NCBI GenBank assembly: GCA_013373175.1
Contig: JABXII010000008.1
Span: forward strand, 1 to 64,000
Direction of reading: 5' to 3'
DNA: 64,000 bases
From: Campylobacteraceae bacterium
GTDB lineage: Bacteria; Campylobacterota; Campylobacteria; Campylobacterales; Arcobacteraceae
In this document: piece after piece, positions 9,954-19,746 of the stretch
How positions within the stretch are numbered: position 1 is the stretch's first letter
Layout: each line of letters opens with the position of its first letter
The notes under the pieces: model-generated
What the model saw: the letters and a program-made list of their open reading frames with translations, nothing else
Databases searched by the model: none
What the model was told of the DNA's origin: nothing
Program-made: the position numbers and the translations under genes

Positions 9954-10040
9954 AGAAAACTCTTATATCTTCGCCTTTTTAACCCATTTTCAATAAATTT
10001 TGGATAATATATTTAAAAAACTATAAACTATGGATTTTTA

Positions 10041-11081
10041 ATGATTGTAAATATTTCCTTACCAGATAATACTAAATATGATATCACTATTGATACTTTA
10101 GCAAAACAATATTTTGACAGAAAAGTTGTCATAGTTACTAACCCAACTGTTAGTGGCTTACACTTAGAGTATTTAAAAGAAAAAATTTCTGCAAAAGAGT
10201 TGTCTGTTGTTACAATACCAGATGGTGAACAGTATAAACATATGAAAACTATTGAAGATATTTTAGAACACTGTTTTGAACAAAAGCTAAATAGAAACTC
10301 ACTTCTTATTGCTTTTGGTGGTGGTGTTATTGGAGACATGACAGGTTTTGCTGCTTCGATTTACCAAAGAGGAATTGATTTTATCCAAGTTCCAACAACT
10401 TTACTTTCTCAAGTTGATGCAAGTGTTGGAGGTAAAACAGGTGTAAACAATAAATTTGGTAAAAATTTAATTGGTGCATTTCATCAGCCAATTGCTGTAA
10501 ATATTGACCCTCATTTTTTAACAACTTTACCAAAAAGAGAGTTTGGTGCAGGTATTGCTGAAATAGTTAAAATGGCAGTAACTTTTAACAAAGAGTTCTT
10601 TTCGTGGCTTGAAGAGAATGATTTAAATGATAAAAAAAATGTTAAAACAGCTATTGCAAAATCAGTTGAAACTAAAGCTTGGGTTGTTTGCCAAGATGAA
10701 AAAGAAAAAGGCTTAAGAGCTGCACTTAACTATGGTCATACTTTTGGACATGTAATTGAAAATGAAACAAACTATAATACTTATTTACATGGAGAAGCTG
10801 TTGGTATTGGTATGGTTATGGCTAATGCTCTTGCATGTAAAATAGGCTATATGAATGAAGATGAAGCTTTAAGAGTTAAAAAATTATTAGAAAAATATGA
10901 AATTCCAACTGATTATAAGATAACAGATGTAGAAGATTTTTATGAGCATTTTTTCTTAGATAAAAAATCATTAGACAATAAAATAAAATTTATAGTTCCT
11001 AAAGGTATTGGAGATTGTGAAATCACAGATGAGATTTCAAAAGATGATGTAATGCAAGTTCTAAAAGGGTTCACAAATTGA
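10041..11081 (+). CDS. aroB: 3-Dehydroquinate synthase
   Basis: 346 residues, the normal size for AroB. It converts DAHP to 3-dehydroquinate in the shikimate pathway, using NAD and a divalent metal. Visible hallmarks are the NAD loop AFGGGVIGDMTGF (~93), the VPTTLLSQVDASVGGKT block (~117-133), and the metal-binding AALNYGHTFGH (~229) and LHGEAVGIGM (~251) motifs. It heads the aroB / mscS-like / mtaB / FtsH-like order also known from Helicobacter and Campylobacter. Its last codons overlap the TTG start of the next gene. Confidence 0.96.
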   Translation: MIVNISLPDNTKYDITIDTLAKQYFDRKVVIVTNPTVSGLHLEYLKEKISAKELSVVTIPDGEQYKHMKTIEDILEHCFEQKLNRNSLLIAFGGGVIGDMTGFAASIYQRGIDFIQVPTTLLSQVDASVGGKTGVNNKFGKNLIGAFHQPIAVNIDPHFLTTLPKREFGAGIAEIVKMAVTFNKEFFSWLEENDLNDKKNVKTAIAKSVETKAWVVCQDEKEKGLRAALNYGHTFGHVIENETNYNTYLHGEAVGIGMVMANALACKIGYMNEDEALRVKKLLEKYEIPTDYKITDVEDFYEHFFLDKKSLDNKIKFIVPKGIGDCEITDEISKDDVMQVLKGFTN

Positions 11082-12742
11082 AAAATATTTTCAAAATATT
11101 ATTACTAACTCTATTTATATCTTTTTCTTTTGCACAAGAAAATATAAAAGAAACGGTATCTAATAAACTTTCTGATATAGAAGCAATAGAGGTAAAAAGA
11201 TTAAAAGAGATTGAAGAAGAGAAGCTAAAGCAAAAAAAAGAAGAAGAGAAAAAAGCAAAGGTTCTTGCACTAAAAAGTGAGATAAATGCTATTGATGCTG
11301 AACTAAAGAATAATATTTTATTAAAAAGATATAGCAATTATGATGCCTATAGAAGAATTTCTCAAGAACTAGATGATTTAAAAGATACACTTGAAGATGT
11401 AAATCCAAAAAATGAAGACAAGATTTTTCAACTAAACAACAAAATTAGAATTAAAGAAAATGAGTTAGAGTTAATTTCAGAATATAAAGGTTCACCTATT
11501 GGAGGACTTATTAATCCTCCTGAAATAGAAAGTTATGAAGCTATTTCAAATCCTTTTGGAATAATAAATGCACTTTCGTATATTAAAAAATTAGAAAACA
11601 ATAAAAAACAGTTTTCCTCTATTGAGGAGAGAATTTCAGAAATCACAAACTTACTTGATGAAAAGTTATTTGCATATGTTGAACTTTACAATACTGACCC
11701 AAAACCTGAGTATAAAGAAGAGATAAATTTCTTAGATAAAGAGAAAAAAGATTTTCATATGGTTCTTGAAATTGTATCTACTACAGAAGAGGTTTATACA
11801 AGAAAAATTGAGCAAGTAATTTTAGAAACAAAATCACAAATTTCTAACCAAGTTGAAAAGATATTTAACATTGCGATGATTATTTTTTCTTTATTTTTAA
11901 TTGCATTTTTAATCAAACTTGCACTTAAAAAGTATTTTTCTCAAAATGAAAATTATTATATGACAAACAAAGTGATTAACTTCTTTGTTGTTTTCTTTAT
12001 CATGATGATTATTTTATTCTCATATATTGACAATGTATCTTATGTAGTAACAATCCTAGGGTTTGCATCTGCTGGTATTGCTATTGCCCTTAAAGATTGG
12101 TTTATGTCTTTATTTGGATGGATGGTTATTGTTACTTCTGGTTCTATTCATGTAGGAGATAGAATAAAAGTTACTAGAAATGGTCTTGAAGTAGTTGGTG
12201 ATGTACTTGATATTTCATTATTTAAATTAACAGTTAGAGAAGATATTACTTTAACCTCATATACTGTAAATAGAAGAACAGGAAGAATTTTCTTTATTCC
12301 AAATAACTATATTTTTTCAGAGATGATAGCAAACTATACTCACTCAGGGCTTAGAACTGTTTGGGATGGTATTGATATTACAATCACATTTGATTCAAAC
12401 CACAAAAAAGCTCAACATATTGCAAAAGAGATTTTAAAACACTACTCAAAAGGATATACTGATATTACAAGAAAACAGTTATCAAAAATGAGAAGTAAAT
12501 ATCAATTAAGAGCAACAGGTGTTGAACCAAGAGTTTATACTTTTGTAGAATCTTATGGTATTGTAATCTCTTCTTGGTATTTAACAAACTCTTATGCAGC
12601 ACTAGTACTTAGAAGTACTATGTCTCCTGAGATACTTGAAGCCTTTATGAAAGAGGATGATATTCATATCGCATACCCAACTCAAACTGTTAATTCAACT
12701 ACTGGTGTTAGAACTCCACCACTTGATTTGGAGAGTGTATAA
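11078..12742 (+). CDS. Large MscS-family mechanosensitive channel
   Basis: 554 residues starting at a TTG that overlaps the aroB stop (TTGA). A signal peptide (FKILLLTLFISFSFAQ) leads into a Lys/Glu-rich periplasmic coiled coil (~20-130) and another helical region to ~260. At least three membrane helices follow (~265-285, 298-318, 320-346), then the MscS beta domain (SGSIHVGDRIKV) and a C-terminal alpha/beta domain. It should gate on membrane tension or respond to osmotic change. The long periplasmic extension sets it apart from the small MscS at 53447. Confidence 0.88.
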   Translation: MKNIFKILLLTLFISFSFAQENIKETVSNKLSDIEAIEVKRLKEIEEEKLKQKKEEEKKAKVLALKSEINAIDAELKNNILLKRYSNYDAYRRISQELDDLKDTLEDVNPKNEDKIFQLNNKIRIKENELELISEYKGSPIGGLINPPEIESYEAISNPFGIINALSYIKKLENNKKQFSSIEERISEITNLLDEKLFAYVELYNTDPKPEYKEEINFLDKEKKDFHMVLEIVSTTEEVYTRKIEQVILETKSQISNQVEKIFNIAMIIFSLFLIAFLIKLALKKYFSQNENYYMTNKVINFFVVFFIMMIILFSYIDNVSYVVTILGFASAGIAIALKDWFMSLFGWMVIVTSGSIHVGDRIKVTRNGLEVVGDVLDISLFKLTVREDITLTSYTVNRRTGRIFFIPNNYIFSEMIANYTHSGLRTVWDGIDITITFDSNHKKAQHIAKEILKHYSKGYTDITRKQLSKMRSKYQLRATGVEPRVYTFVESYGIVISSWYLTNSYAALVLRSTMSPEILEAFMKEDDIHIAYPTQTVNSTTGVRTPPLDLESV

Positions 12743-12744
12743 TT

Positions 12745-14010
12745 ATGCAATTTAGTACAAATAAACAAAAAGTATATTTTAAAACTTTTGGTTGTAGAAC
12801 AAATGTTTTTGATACTCAAGTTATGATGAGTAATCTAAAAGATTTTGAAGTTACTACTGATGAAAAGCAAGCAGATATTGTTGTAATAAACTCATGTACT
12901 GTGACAAATAGTGCAGATAGTACTGCAAGAGGTTATATAAATTCACTACAAAAGCAAACAAAACCACCAAGAGTTATCTTCACAGGTTGTGGAGTTTGGA
13001 CAAAGGGTGAAAATCTTTTTAAAGATAATAAAATAGATGCACTATTTGGACATAGTGAAAAAGAAAATATCAATGAACTTCTAAAAAAAGAAGAGAGATT
13101 TTTTGATGCAGGTGATTTAGAACATATTGATGAGACTATAGTTGAAGAGTTTGTTGGGAAAAGTAGGGCATTTATTAAGATACAAGAAGGCTGTGACTTT
13201 AGATGTTCTTATTGTATTATTCCTTATGTAAGAGGAGATGCAAGAAGTTATAAAGAAGATAAAATCTTAGAACAAGTAACTACTTTAGCAGCCAATGGTT
13301 TTGGTGAGTTTATTTTAACTGGAACAAACGTTGGTTCATATGGAAAGAAACAACATACCTCTTTAGCAAAACTTCTAAAGAAAATGTCACAAATAAAAGG
13401 TGTTAGAAGAATTAGAATGGGAAGTATAGAACCTATTCAAATTGATGATGAGTTTAAAGAGATCATCAATGAACCTTTTATGGCAAAACATTTACATATT
13501 GCCTTACAACATACTTCTAAAACAATGTTAAAAATTATGAATAGAAGAAATAAAGTGTTGTCTGATTTAGAACTTTTTGAGTTCTTAAAAGATAATGGTT
13601 ATGCTTTAGGAACAGACTTTATTGTAGGACACCCAGGTGAAACTGATGAGTTATGGAAAGAAGCAGTAGAAAATCTACATAGATTTCCTCTAACTCATGT
13701 TCATGCATTTACTTATTCAAAAAGAGATGGAACTCCTAGTGCAACAATGAAAGAAGAAGTAAGAGGTGATATCGCAAAAATTAGATATAACGAGCTAACT
13801 TCAATTATTAAACAAAAGAATTTAGAGTTTAGACAAAACAATACAAATCCCTTAGATGTGTTAATCGAATCATACAAAGATGGTAAGTATCATGGACTTG
13901 ATCAACACTTCAATCAAATAGAGGTTGAAAGTAGTGCAGATTTAGTTGGTGATTGGATAACAATTGAAAACTATGAAGCAAAAGAAGAAAAAAATGTGGC
14001 AAAATTCTAA
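12745..14010 (+). CDS. mtaB: tRNA (t6A37) methylthiotransferase, MtaB type
   Basis: 421 residues. The N-terminal UPF0004 domain (YFKTFGCRTNVFDTQ, then NSCTVT and FTGCGVW) supplies three Cys for one 4Fe-4S cluster; the radical SAM motif CDFRCSYC (~149-156) binds the second. It methylthiolates t6A at position 37 of ANN-decoding tRNAs. MtaB rather than MiaB or RimO is inferred from the CRTN start and the conserved gene neighbourhood. It lies 2 nt after the channel gene and overlaps the next gene by 17 nt. Confidence 0.9.
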   Translation: MQFSTNKQKVYFKTFGCRTNVFDTQVMMSNLKDFEVTTDEKQADIVVINSCTVTNSADSTARGYINSLQKQTKPPRVIFTGCGVWTKGENLFKDNKIDALFGHSEKENINELLKKEERFFDAGDLEHIDETIVEEFVGKSRAFIKIQEGCDFRCSYCIIPYVRGDARSYKEDKILEQVTTLAANGFGEFILTGTNVGSYGKKQHTSLAKLLKKMSQIKGVRRIRMGSIEPIQIDDEFKEIINEPFMAKHLHIALQHTSKTMLKIMNRRNKVLSDLELFEFLKDNGYALGTDFIVGHPGETDELWKEAVENLHRFPLTHVHAFTYSKRDGTPSATMKEEVRGDIAKIRYNELTSIIKQKNLEFRQNNTNPLDVLIESYKDGKYHGLDQHFNQIEVESSADLVGDWITIENYEAKEEKNVAKF

Positions 14011-15487
14011 TAACAAAAAACAAAACAATTTACTAGATAAAAATATTAAATTGATGGTAATCTCTGCTGTTGTATTAATAGTTCTATTTTTATATACTTT
14101 ATATAAAAGTAGTTCTCATATAGAGTCAGGTTCATACTATTTTGGAATAATTTTTTTAATTTTCCTTTTAGTATTTGCAGTGTTTGCAAGAATGAAACAA
14201 GACAAAATACAAGCATTTTTAAATAAAAATAGAAAAGAGAATGAAAACAGTTTTTCTACTGAACTAAAACAAGCAAAGCAAACATCAGTAGTAAAAGAAG
14301 AACAAGAAGAGAGTTCTTCAATTAAAGCTGTAAGTTCAGATGTTAGCTTCAATGATGTTGCAGGTATTTCTGAAGTAAAAGCAGAACTTGAAGAAATAGT
14401 TGACTTTTTAAATAAACCAAGTAAATACTTAAAGCATGGAGTTAAACTACCTAAAGGTGTTTTACTTGTAGGACCTCCAGGTGTTGGAAAAACTTTAATC
14501 GCAAGAGCTGTTGCAGGTGAAGCTGATGTTCCTTTCTTTTATCAAAGTGGTGCAAGTTTTGTTCAAATCTATGTAGGAATGGGAGCTAAAAAGGTTAGAG
14601 AACTTTTTATGCAAGCAAAACTAAATGCTCCTTCTATAGTATTTATAGATGAAATTGATGCAATTGGTAAACAAAGAAGTGGAAAATCAAATGACGAAAG
14701 AGAATCAACATTAAATGAACTTCTAACTCAAATGGATGGTTTCGAAGGTGATTCAGGTGTAATTGTAATTGCTGCAACTAATAAAATTGAAGTTTTAGAT
14801 GATGCACTTTTAAGAGCAGGAAGATTTGATAGAAGAGTTTTTGTAAACTTACCTAATATCGAAGATAGAAAAAAGATTTTAGAATTATATTTAAATAAAA
14901 AACATTATGAATTTGATTTAGATAATTTAGCCCACGAAACTTCAGGTTTCTCTTCGGCTGCACTTTCTACACTGATTAACGAAGCTTTATTAAATATGAT
15001 AAAAAGAGAATCAAAAGTAGTAGAGCAAGTTGATATAGATACTGCAAAAACTAAAATAGAGTTTGGTAAAAAACAAACAGTTCTTTTAGATGATAAACAA
15101 AAAGAGATTTTAGCTATTTATCAAGCAAGCAAAGCTTATATTACAAAATCAAAAGTTTCACTTTTTGATGAAAAAGTTTCTATCTTAGACTCTATTTATC
15201 CTTCTTACAATGAATTATTAGAGAATATAAAAAGATATCTTTGCGGTTCAATTGCAGTAGAAGTTATCAAAAATGAAAAATATGCAATAAATAAAGAAGA
15301 TATCAAAAAAGCATATGACTTAGCAGAAGATATGAAAGAAGAGTATAAGATGGTAAAAAGCTCTCAAAATATTATTGATGAAGTTTCAAACTCTCTTAGG
15401 TCAACTATTTCTCAAAATGTAACTGAGATAAATAGATTAAAAACGCTTATTTTAGAAAATGAGGTAATTTTAAAAGATGACATTTAA
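13994..15487 (+). CDS. FtsH-like membrane AAA+ ATPase with dead peptidase domain
   Basis: 497 residues from ATG 13994, the first good start with a purine-rich site upstream. Two membrane helices (~20-37 and 48-65) precede an FtsH-type AAA module: GPPGVGKT (~160), FIDEID (~217), a second-region arginine motif (ALLRAGRFDR). The M41 peptidase region is recognisable at the C-terminus (AEDMKEEYKM matches the end of FtsH), but the zinc site HEAGH is replaced by YQASK (~375). It should therefore unfold or remodel membrane proteins without cutting them. It corresponds in order to the AAA gene beside mtaB in Helicobacter and Campylobacter. Confidence 0.85.
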   Translation: MWQNSNNKKQNNLLDKNIKLMVISAVVLIVLFLYTLYKSSSHIESGSYYFGIIFLIFLLVFAVFARMKQDKIQAFLNKNRKENENSFSTELKQAKQTSVVKEEQEESSSIKAVSSDVSFNDVAGISEVKAELEEIVDFLNKPSKYLKHGVKLPKGVLLVGPPGVGKTLIARAVAGEADVPFFYQSGASFVQIYVGMGAKKVRELFMQAKLNAPSIVFIDEIDAIGKQRSGKSNDERESTLNELLTQMDGFEGDSGVIVIAATNKIEVLDDALLRAGRFDRRVFVNLPNIEDRKKILELYLNKKHYEFDLDNLAHETSGFSSAALSTLINEALLNMIKRESKVVEQVDIDTAKTKIEFGKKQTVLLDDKQKEILAIYQASKAYITKSKVSLFDEKVSILDSIYPSYNELLENIKRYLCGSIAVEVIKNEKYAINKEDIKKAYDLAEDMKEEYKMVKSSQNIIDEVSNSLRSTISQNVTEINRLKTLILENEVILKDDI

Positions 15488-15992
15488 ATATTTTTCAGGT
15501 TTTTCTTTAGAAAATGAAAAAGAGCTTTTTGAAGATTATTTAGTTGAAAATGATTTAACTGTTGCAGGATTTTCTTATGGGGCGATAAAAGCTTTTGAAT
15601 ATGTTTTAACTACAAAAAGAAGAGTTGATTTATTACAACTATTTTCACCAGCTTTTTTTGAAGTAAATGATGAAAAGTTTAAAAGAACTCAACTAATGTA
15701 TTACAAAAAAGATGAACAAACTTATTGTAATACTTTTTTGCAAAATGTATCTTTCCCTTCAAAAGTAAATATGAAAGAGTATTATAAAGAAGGAACTTCT
15801 CAAGAGTTAGAAGAGTTACTTTATTATAAATGGAATGAAAAAGATTTAGAAAAACTTTTAAATAAAGAAACTAAAATAGAAGTATATTTAGGTCAAAAAG
15901 ATAAAATTGTTAATACTACAAAGGCAAAAGAGTTTTTTGAAAAATTTGCTACAGTATATTATATAAAAGAGAAAGGACATATTTTAAAATGA
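15477..15992 (+). CDS. Small alpha/beta hydrolase, probable BioV-type pimeloyl-ACP methyl ester esterase
   Basis: 171 residues, very short for an alpha/beta hydrolase. The nucleophile elbow is GFSYG (S33), with candidate acid D142 in GQKDKIV and His168 in KGHILK at the extreme C-terminus, giving a full Ser-Asp-His triad. This size and layout match BioV, the esterase that frees pimeloyl-ACP for biotin synthesis in Helicobacter. The assignment rests on size, motif order and phylum. It overlaps the upstream gene by 11 nt and the next by 4 nt. Confidence 0.65.
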   Translation: MTFKYFSGFSLENEKELFEDYLVENDLTVAGFSYGAIKAFEYVLTTKRRVDLLQLFSPAFFEVNDEKFKRTQLMYYKKDEQTYCNTFLQNVSFPSKVNMKEYYKEGTSQELEELLYYKWNEKDLEKLLNKETKIEVYLGQKDKIVNTTKAKEFFEKFATVYYIKEKGHILK

Positions 15993-16528
15993 GTAAAGAA
16001 ATAGCAAAAATTGGAATTATTACAACTTCAGATAGAGCAAGTAAAGGTATTTATGAAGATATTTCTGGACGTGCAATTGAAGAGACTATGAATGATTATT
16101 TAACTTCACCTTGGGAACCAGTTTACAGATGTATTGAAGATGATCAAGAAACAATAGAAACTACTTTAAAAGAGTTAGTTGATCAAGAAGAGTGTTGTTT
16201 AGTTGTAACAACTGGTGGAACAGGACCAGCAAAAAGAGATGTGACACCAGAAGCTACAGAAGCAGTGTGTGATAGAATGATGCCAGGCTTTGGAGAACTT
16301 ATGAGAGCAGAGTCTTTAAAGTTTGTACCAACTGCTATTCTTTCAAGACAAACAGCAGGTCTTAGAGGAAGTTCATTAATTATAAATCTACCTGGTAAAC
16401 CAAAATCAATTAGAGAGTGTTTAGATGCAGTTTTCCCTGCAGTTCCATATTGTATTGACTTAATGGAAGGTCCATTTTTAGAATGTAATGAAGAGGTTAT
16501 GAAACCTTTTAGACCAAAGAAAAAATAA
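15989..16528 (+). CDS. mog: Molybdopterin adenylyltransferase
   Basis: 179 residues of the MogA/MoaB fold. It adenylylates molybdopterin before metal insertion by MoeA (encoded at 43958). Motifs: SDRASKGIYEDISG near the N-terminus, the MPT-binding TTGGTGPAKRDVTPEAT (~71-87) and LPGKPKSIRECLDAVFPA (~135). It ends the aroB-led operon and is followed by a strong hairpin. It ties this operon functionally to the formate dehydrogenase island. Confidence 0.93.
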   Translation: MSKEIAKIGIITTSDRASKGIYEDISGRAIEETMNDYLTSPWEPVYRCIEDDQETIETTLKELVDQEECCLVVTTGGTGPAKRDVTPEATEAVCDRMMPGFGELMRAESLKFVPTAILSRQTAGLRGSSLIINLPGKPKSIRECLDAVFPAVPYCIDLMEGPFLECNEEVMKPFRPKKK

Positions 16529-16534
16529 TAATAT

Positions 16535-16570
16535 CTTTCAATAGACACATACTTTATGTGTCTTTGAAAG
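16535..16570. terminator. Bidirectional terminator between mog and a chemoreceptor
   Basis: CTTTCAA(T)AGACACAT pairs with ATGTGTCTTTGAAAG with one bulged T, about 15 bp, in the 45-nt spacer of two convergent genes. It can serve both directions. Confidence 0.75.
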
Positions 16571-16573
16571 CTT

Positions 16574-17818
16574 TTAATGCTTACCTATAAATTCAGCTTT
16601 ATTTATATGCTCCACATTTTTATTTGCAATACCTTTAATCTCTAGTGATGTTTCTCTTACATGTTGAGCAACATTAGCATTTTGTTGTGTTAAAGAATCA
16701 ATTTGTCCAACAGAATCATTTATAAGAGTGATACTTTTCTCTTGTTCTTGAGAAGCCTCTACAACTTCCTCAATTAGTTTAGTTGTTTTTGAAATATTTT
16801 CATCAAGCTCTTGGTATCCTACAATCATTTTATCTGCAATTGTTTTACCTTCATTAGCCTTAACAGTAGCAGATTCAACTAAGTTTTTTATCTCTTTTGC
16901 AGCTTCAGCAGATCTACTTGCAAGATTTCTAACTTCTCCTGCAACTACAGAGAAACCTTTTCCTGCTTCACCAGCTGTAGCAGCTTCAACAGCAGCATTT
17001 AGTGAAAGAATATTTGTTTGAAATGCAATTTGGTCTATTAAATTAATAGCTTCATGAACAGCATTTGTAGAGTCATTTATCTCATTCATTGCCGTAACTG
17101 TTTCTGATGCAAGTTTTAATCCTCCTGTAATAGAAGTTTTAACATTTTCACCTTGTAATGACATAGTTTTGGCAGTTTGAGTATTACCTCTTGTTGTATT
17201 TGTAATTTCTTCAATTGCAGCAGATGTTTCTTCTATTGCTGATACTTGAGAACTAGTAGCTTCAAATAAAGAGTTTGCATCCTCCAATAAACCATGAGAC
17301 TTATCTTTTAATGAAATACTTGTCTTATACTTTGTTCTAAGATTATTAGTAATCTCTCCTTTTAAAAAGTTGATACCTTTTGCAAGTTCTTGAAGTTTAC
17401 CACCTTTGAATAAACTCTCATCGATATCTTTAATATAGTTTTCATTACCATACTCTTTTAAAGTATCTGAAATTTCAGTAAGACTTTGGTCTAACTTTTC
17501 AGTCATTACATTTATAGATTTTGCAATATAGTTCAACTTTTCATTGGATGTTTTTATTGAGATTCTATCTGTTGTATATCCATCAGAAAGTTTTTCAGTT
17601 GAGAGCATTATCTCACCAAATAGAGTTAAGTCTTCAGTTTGCTTTGATTCTATCAAGTGAGATAACTCCATAATAGTCTCAATTACCTCTCTTGTTTCAC
17701 CTTTGCATTTGTGGTCTATTTTTTCAATAGAGTTTATTTCATCCTTTATGTATTGTTCAATAACTTTAATTGAATCAATTACTCCTTGGTTTTTGTTTTT
17801 TTTGAGGAAAGATAACAT
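16574..17818 (-). CDS. Soluble chemoreceptor paired with a PAS protein (Aer/CetA-like partner)
   Basis: 414 residues with no hydrophobic segment, so cytoplasmic. The N-terminal half is helical, with a HAMP-like stretch around 75-150; the receptor signalling tip ([33 protein letters not shown]) lies at about 260-300. It starts 10 nt downstream of a single PAS-domain gene, an arrangement like the two-part energy-taxis receptors CetA/CetB. It likely relays the redox or flavin state sensed by that PAS protein to CheA. A close paralogue pair lies at 49396-51081. Confidence 0.88.
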   Translation of the reverse strand: MLSFLKKNKNQGVIDSIKVIEQYIKDEINSIEKIDHKCKGETREVIETIMELSHLIESKQTEDLTLFGEIMLSTEKLSDGYTTDRISIKTSNEKLNYIAKSINVMTEKLDQSLTEISDTLKEYGNENYIKDIDESLFKGGKLQELAKGINFLKGEITNNLRTKYKTSISLKDKSHGLLEDANSLFEATSSQVSAIEETSAAIEEITNTTRGNTQTAKTMSLQGENVKTSITGGLKLASETVTAMNEINDSTNAVHEAINLIDQIAFQTNILSLNAAVEAATAGEAGKGFSVVAGEVRNLASRSAEAAKEIKNLVESATVKANEGKTIADKMIVGYQELDENISKTTKLIEEVVEASQEQEKSITLINDSVGQIDSLTQQNANVAQHVRETSLEIKGIANKNVEHINKAEFIGKH

Positions 17819-17828
17819 TATTAATCCT

Positions 17829-18209
17829 TTATTTAAGAGTCTTGTAGAGTTCTTCAGCTTTTTCTATTTCTTTTCTTGTAGGCTTAATTCTTACGGAAAT
17901 ATATCTCTTTTTGCCATTTGTGGAAGTAGAGGGGTAAGCTGTTGCATTTACCCAATAGTAATTCCCATCTTTTGTTCTATTTTTTACAATGCCTTTCCAA
18001 ATCTTTCCAGCTTGGATTGTTGACCAAAGATCTTTAAATGCAGCACTTGGCATATCTGGATGTCTTACAATATTGTGGGGTTGACCTATTAATTCCTCCT
18101 TTGTGTACCCTGCTATTGAACAGAAATCATCATTTGCATAAATAATGATACCTTTTTCATCAGTTTCCGAGACAATCATTGTTTTTTTGTCGAGTTCAAC
18201 TTCACGCAT
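17829..18209 (-). CDS. Aer-like single PAS-domain redox sensor
   Basis: 126 residues, one PAS domain and nothing else. It carries the Aer/CetB signature [13 protein letters not shown] followed by VRHPDMP (~40-62) and [19 protein letters not shown]. In Aer this fold binds FAD and reads the respiratory state. With the chemoreceptor encoded 10 nt downstream it forms a receptor split over two polypeptides. FAD binding is inferred from family resemblance. Confidence 0.88.
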   Translation of the reverse strand: MREVELDKKTMIVSETDEKGIIIYANDDFCSIAGYTKEELIGQPHNIVRHPDMPSAAFKDLWSTIQAGKIWKGIVKNRTKDGNYYWVNATAYPSTSTNGKKRYISVRIKPTRKEIEKAEELYKTLK

Positions 18210-18381
18210 AGCTTATCCTTTGTATTGGATTGTAATTAAATTGTATATTTATTGATTTTAAACCAAGGTTATAGAAAAAAACTAATTGTATTATTAATTA
18301 GTAACAAAAAAAATAATAAGTTATGCAAAATTATCTTAAGTACATTTTTGTATAATTATTGAACATTTAGGAGTAATATCA

Positions 18382-19716
18382 ATGAAGAAAATACTATTTT
18401 CAGTGGCTATTTCAATAATCGCCTTTGCTTTAGCCTCTGTATCTTTTAATTTACAACATTCTATCTTGGTTGGGATACTAGTTTTATTAGTTACACTGTG
18501 GACAAATGAAGGTTTACCTTTAGGTGTAGTTTCATTATTACCAATAATCTTGTTCCCATCTTTTGATATTTTGAGTACAAATGAAACAGTGTCTAATTAT
18601 TCGAAATCAATTATATTCTTGTTTTTAGGTGGTTTTATGATTGCAATTGCAACTCAAAAGACTGAATTGCATAAATACATAGCAAATAAACTTTTAAGTA
18701 TCTTCCCAAGTACAACAAGGGGAATAATCTTTTCATTAGCTGTAACATCAGCTTTTTTAAGTTCACTTATTTCAAATACTACAACGGCACTTTTACTTAT
18801 ACCAATTGCAATGTTTTTAACAAATGAATCAAGCTTAAAATTAAGATTTGTTCTTGCTATTGCATATGGAGCAAGTATAGGAGGAATAGTAACTCCAATT
18901 GGAACACCTCCAAATCTTATTCTTTTAGGTTTCCTAGAACAACATAATATTGAAACAATCTCTTTTGTTAACTGGATTTTCTTAACAGCTCCATTGGCAG
19001 TAATAATGCTTATTATCATACCTTTTATTCTATCACTAGGTGCAAAAGATATTGTATTAGATAAAGATATTGGAAAAGCGATTGCTTTAACAAGTGAACA
19101 AAAAAGGTTGGGAACAATTTTACTTACTTTGATAGTTTTACTTTTTGTAAACTCAAAGATTGAGCCATTTTATTCTGGACTTGGAATAAATGAAAAAGGA
19201 ATATTATTAGGATATGGACTTTTAATGTTTTTCCCAAAAATTGGTTTTTTAGAGTGGGAAGATGCTAGAAAAATTCCATATGAAATCATTTTTTTATTTG
19301 GTGCAGGTTTTTCTATTGCAATGGCTTTTTCTTCAACAGGCTTAGCAGAACAAATTGCAAGTTATTTACTAGCCTTAACTTCTCTACCTGTTATGTTGCT
19401 TATTTTATTAGTAGCTGCACTTGTAACCTTTACAACAGAAGTAACTTCAAATACAGCTTTAATCTCTATTGCTTTACCGATAATTTACTCATTAGGTGAA
19501 GCAGCTCAAATTGATATTCAATTAATTCTTTTTGTAGCTACAATTTGTGCTTCATATGCCTTTATGCTTCCTATTGCAACTCCTCCAAATGCTATTGCAA
19601 TGAGTAGTGGAGCTGTAAAAGTAAAAGATATGGCAAAGTATGGTTTTGTATTTAATTTATTAGGAATTTTATCTATAACAATTGTTGCTTTAGTTTATTG
19701 GCAGTTTATGATTTAA
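18382..19716 (+). CDS. SLC13/DASS-family anion transporter
   Basis: 444 residues, about 11-12 membrane helices. It has the two family signatures: SNTTTALLLIPIA with TPIGTPPNLILLG (~122-180), and TSNTALISIALPI with IATPPNAIAMS (~350-410). The repeated S-N-T and T-P-P-N motifs bind Na+ and substrate in DASS carriers. The substrate could be a dicarboxylate, sulfate or another divalent anion and cannot be read from sequence. AGGAG sits before the ATG, and a terminator hairpin follows. Confidence 0.87.
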   Translation: MKKILFSVAISIIAFALASVSFNLQHSILVGILVLLVTLWTNEGLPLGVVSLLPIILFPSFDILSTNETVSNYSKSIIFLFLGGFMIAIATQKTELHKYIANKLLSIFPSTTRGIIFSLAVTSAFLSSLISNTTTALLLIPIAMFLTNESSLKLRFVLAIAYGASIGGIVTPIGTPPNLILLGFLEQHNIETISFVNWIFLTAPLAVIMLIIIPFILSLGAKDIVLDKDIGKAIALTSEQKRLGTILLTLIVLLFVNSKIEPFYSGLGINEKGILLGYGLLMFFPKIGFLEWEDARKIPYEIIFLFGAGFSIAMAFSSTGLAEQIASYLLALTSLPVMLLILLVAALVTFTTEVTSNTALISIALPIIYSLGEAAQIDIQLILFVATICASYAFMLPIATPPNAIAMSSGAVKVKDMAKYGFVFNLLGILSITIVALVYWQFMI

Positions 19717-19746
19717 AAGAAGACTCAAAAAGAGTCTTTCTTTTAA
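19714..19746. terminator. Bidirectional terminator after the SLC13 transporter
   Basis: AAAAGAAGACTC pairs with GAGTCTTTCTTTT (one bulge) around AAAAA. It lies between convergent genes, with T-runs on both strands. Confidence 0.75.
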
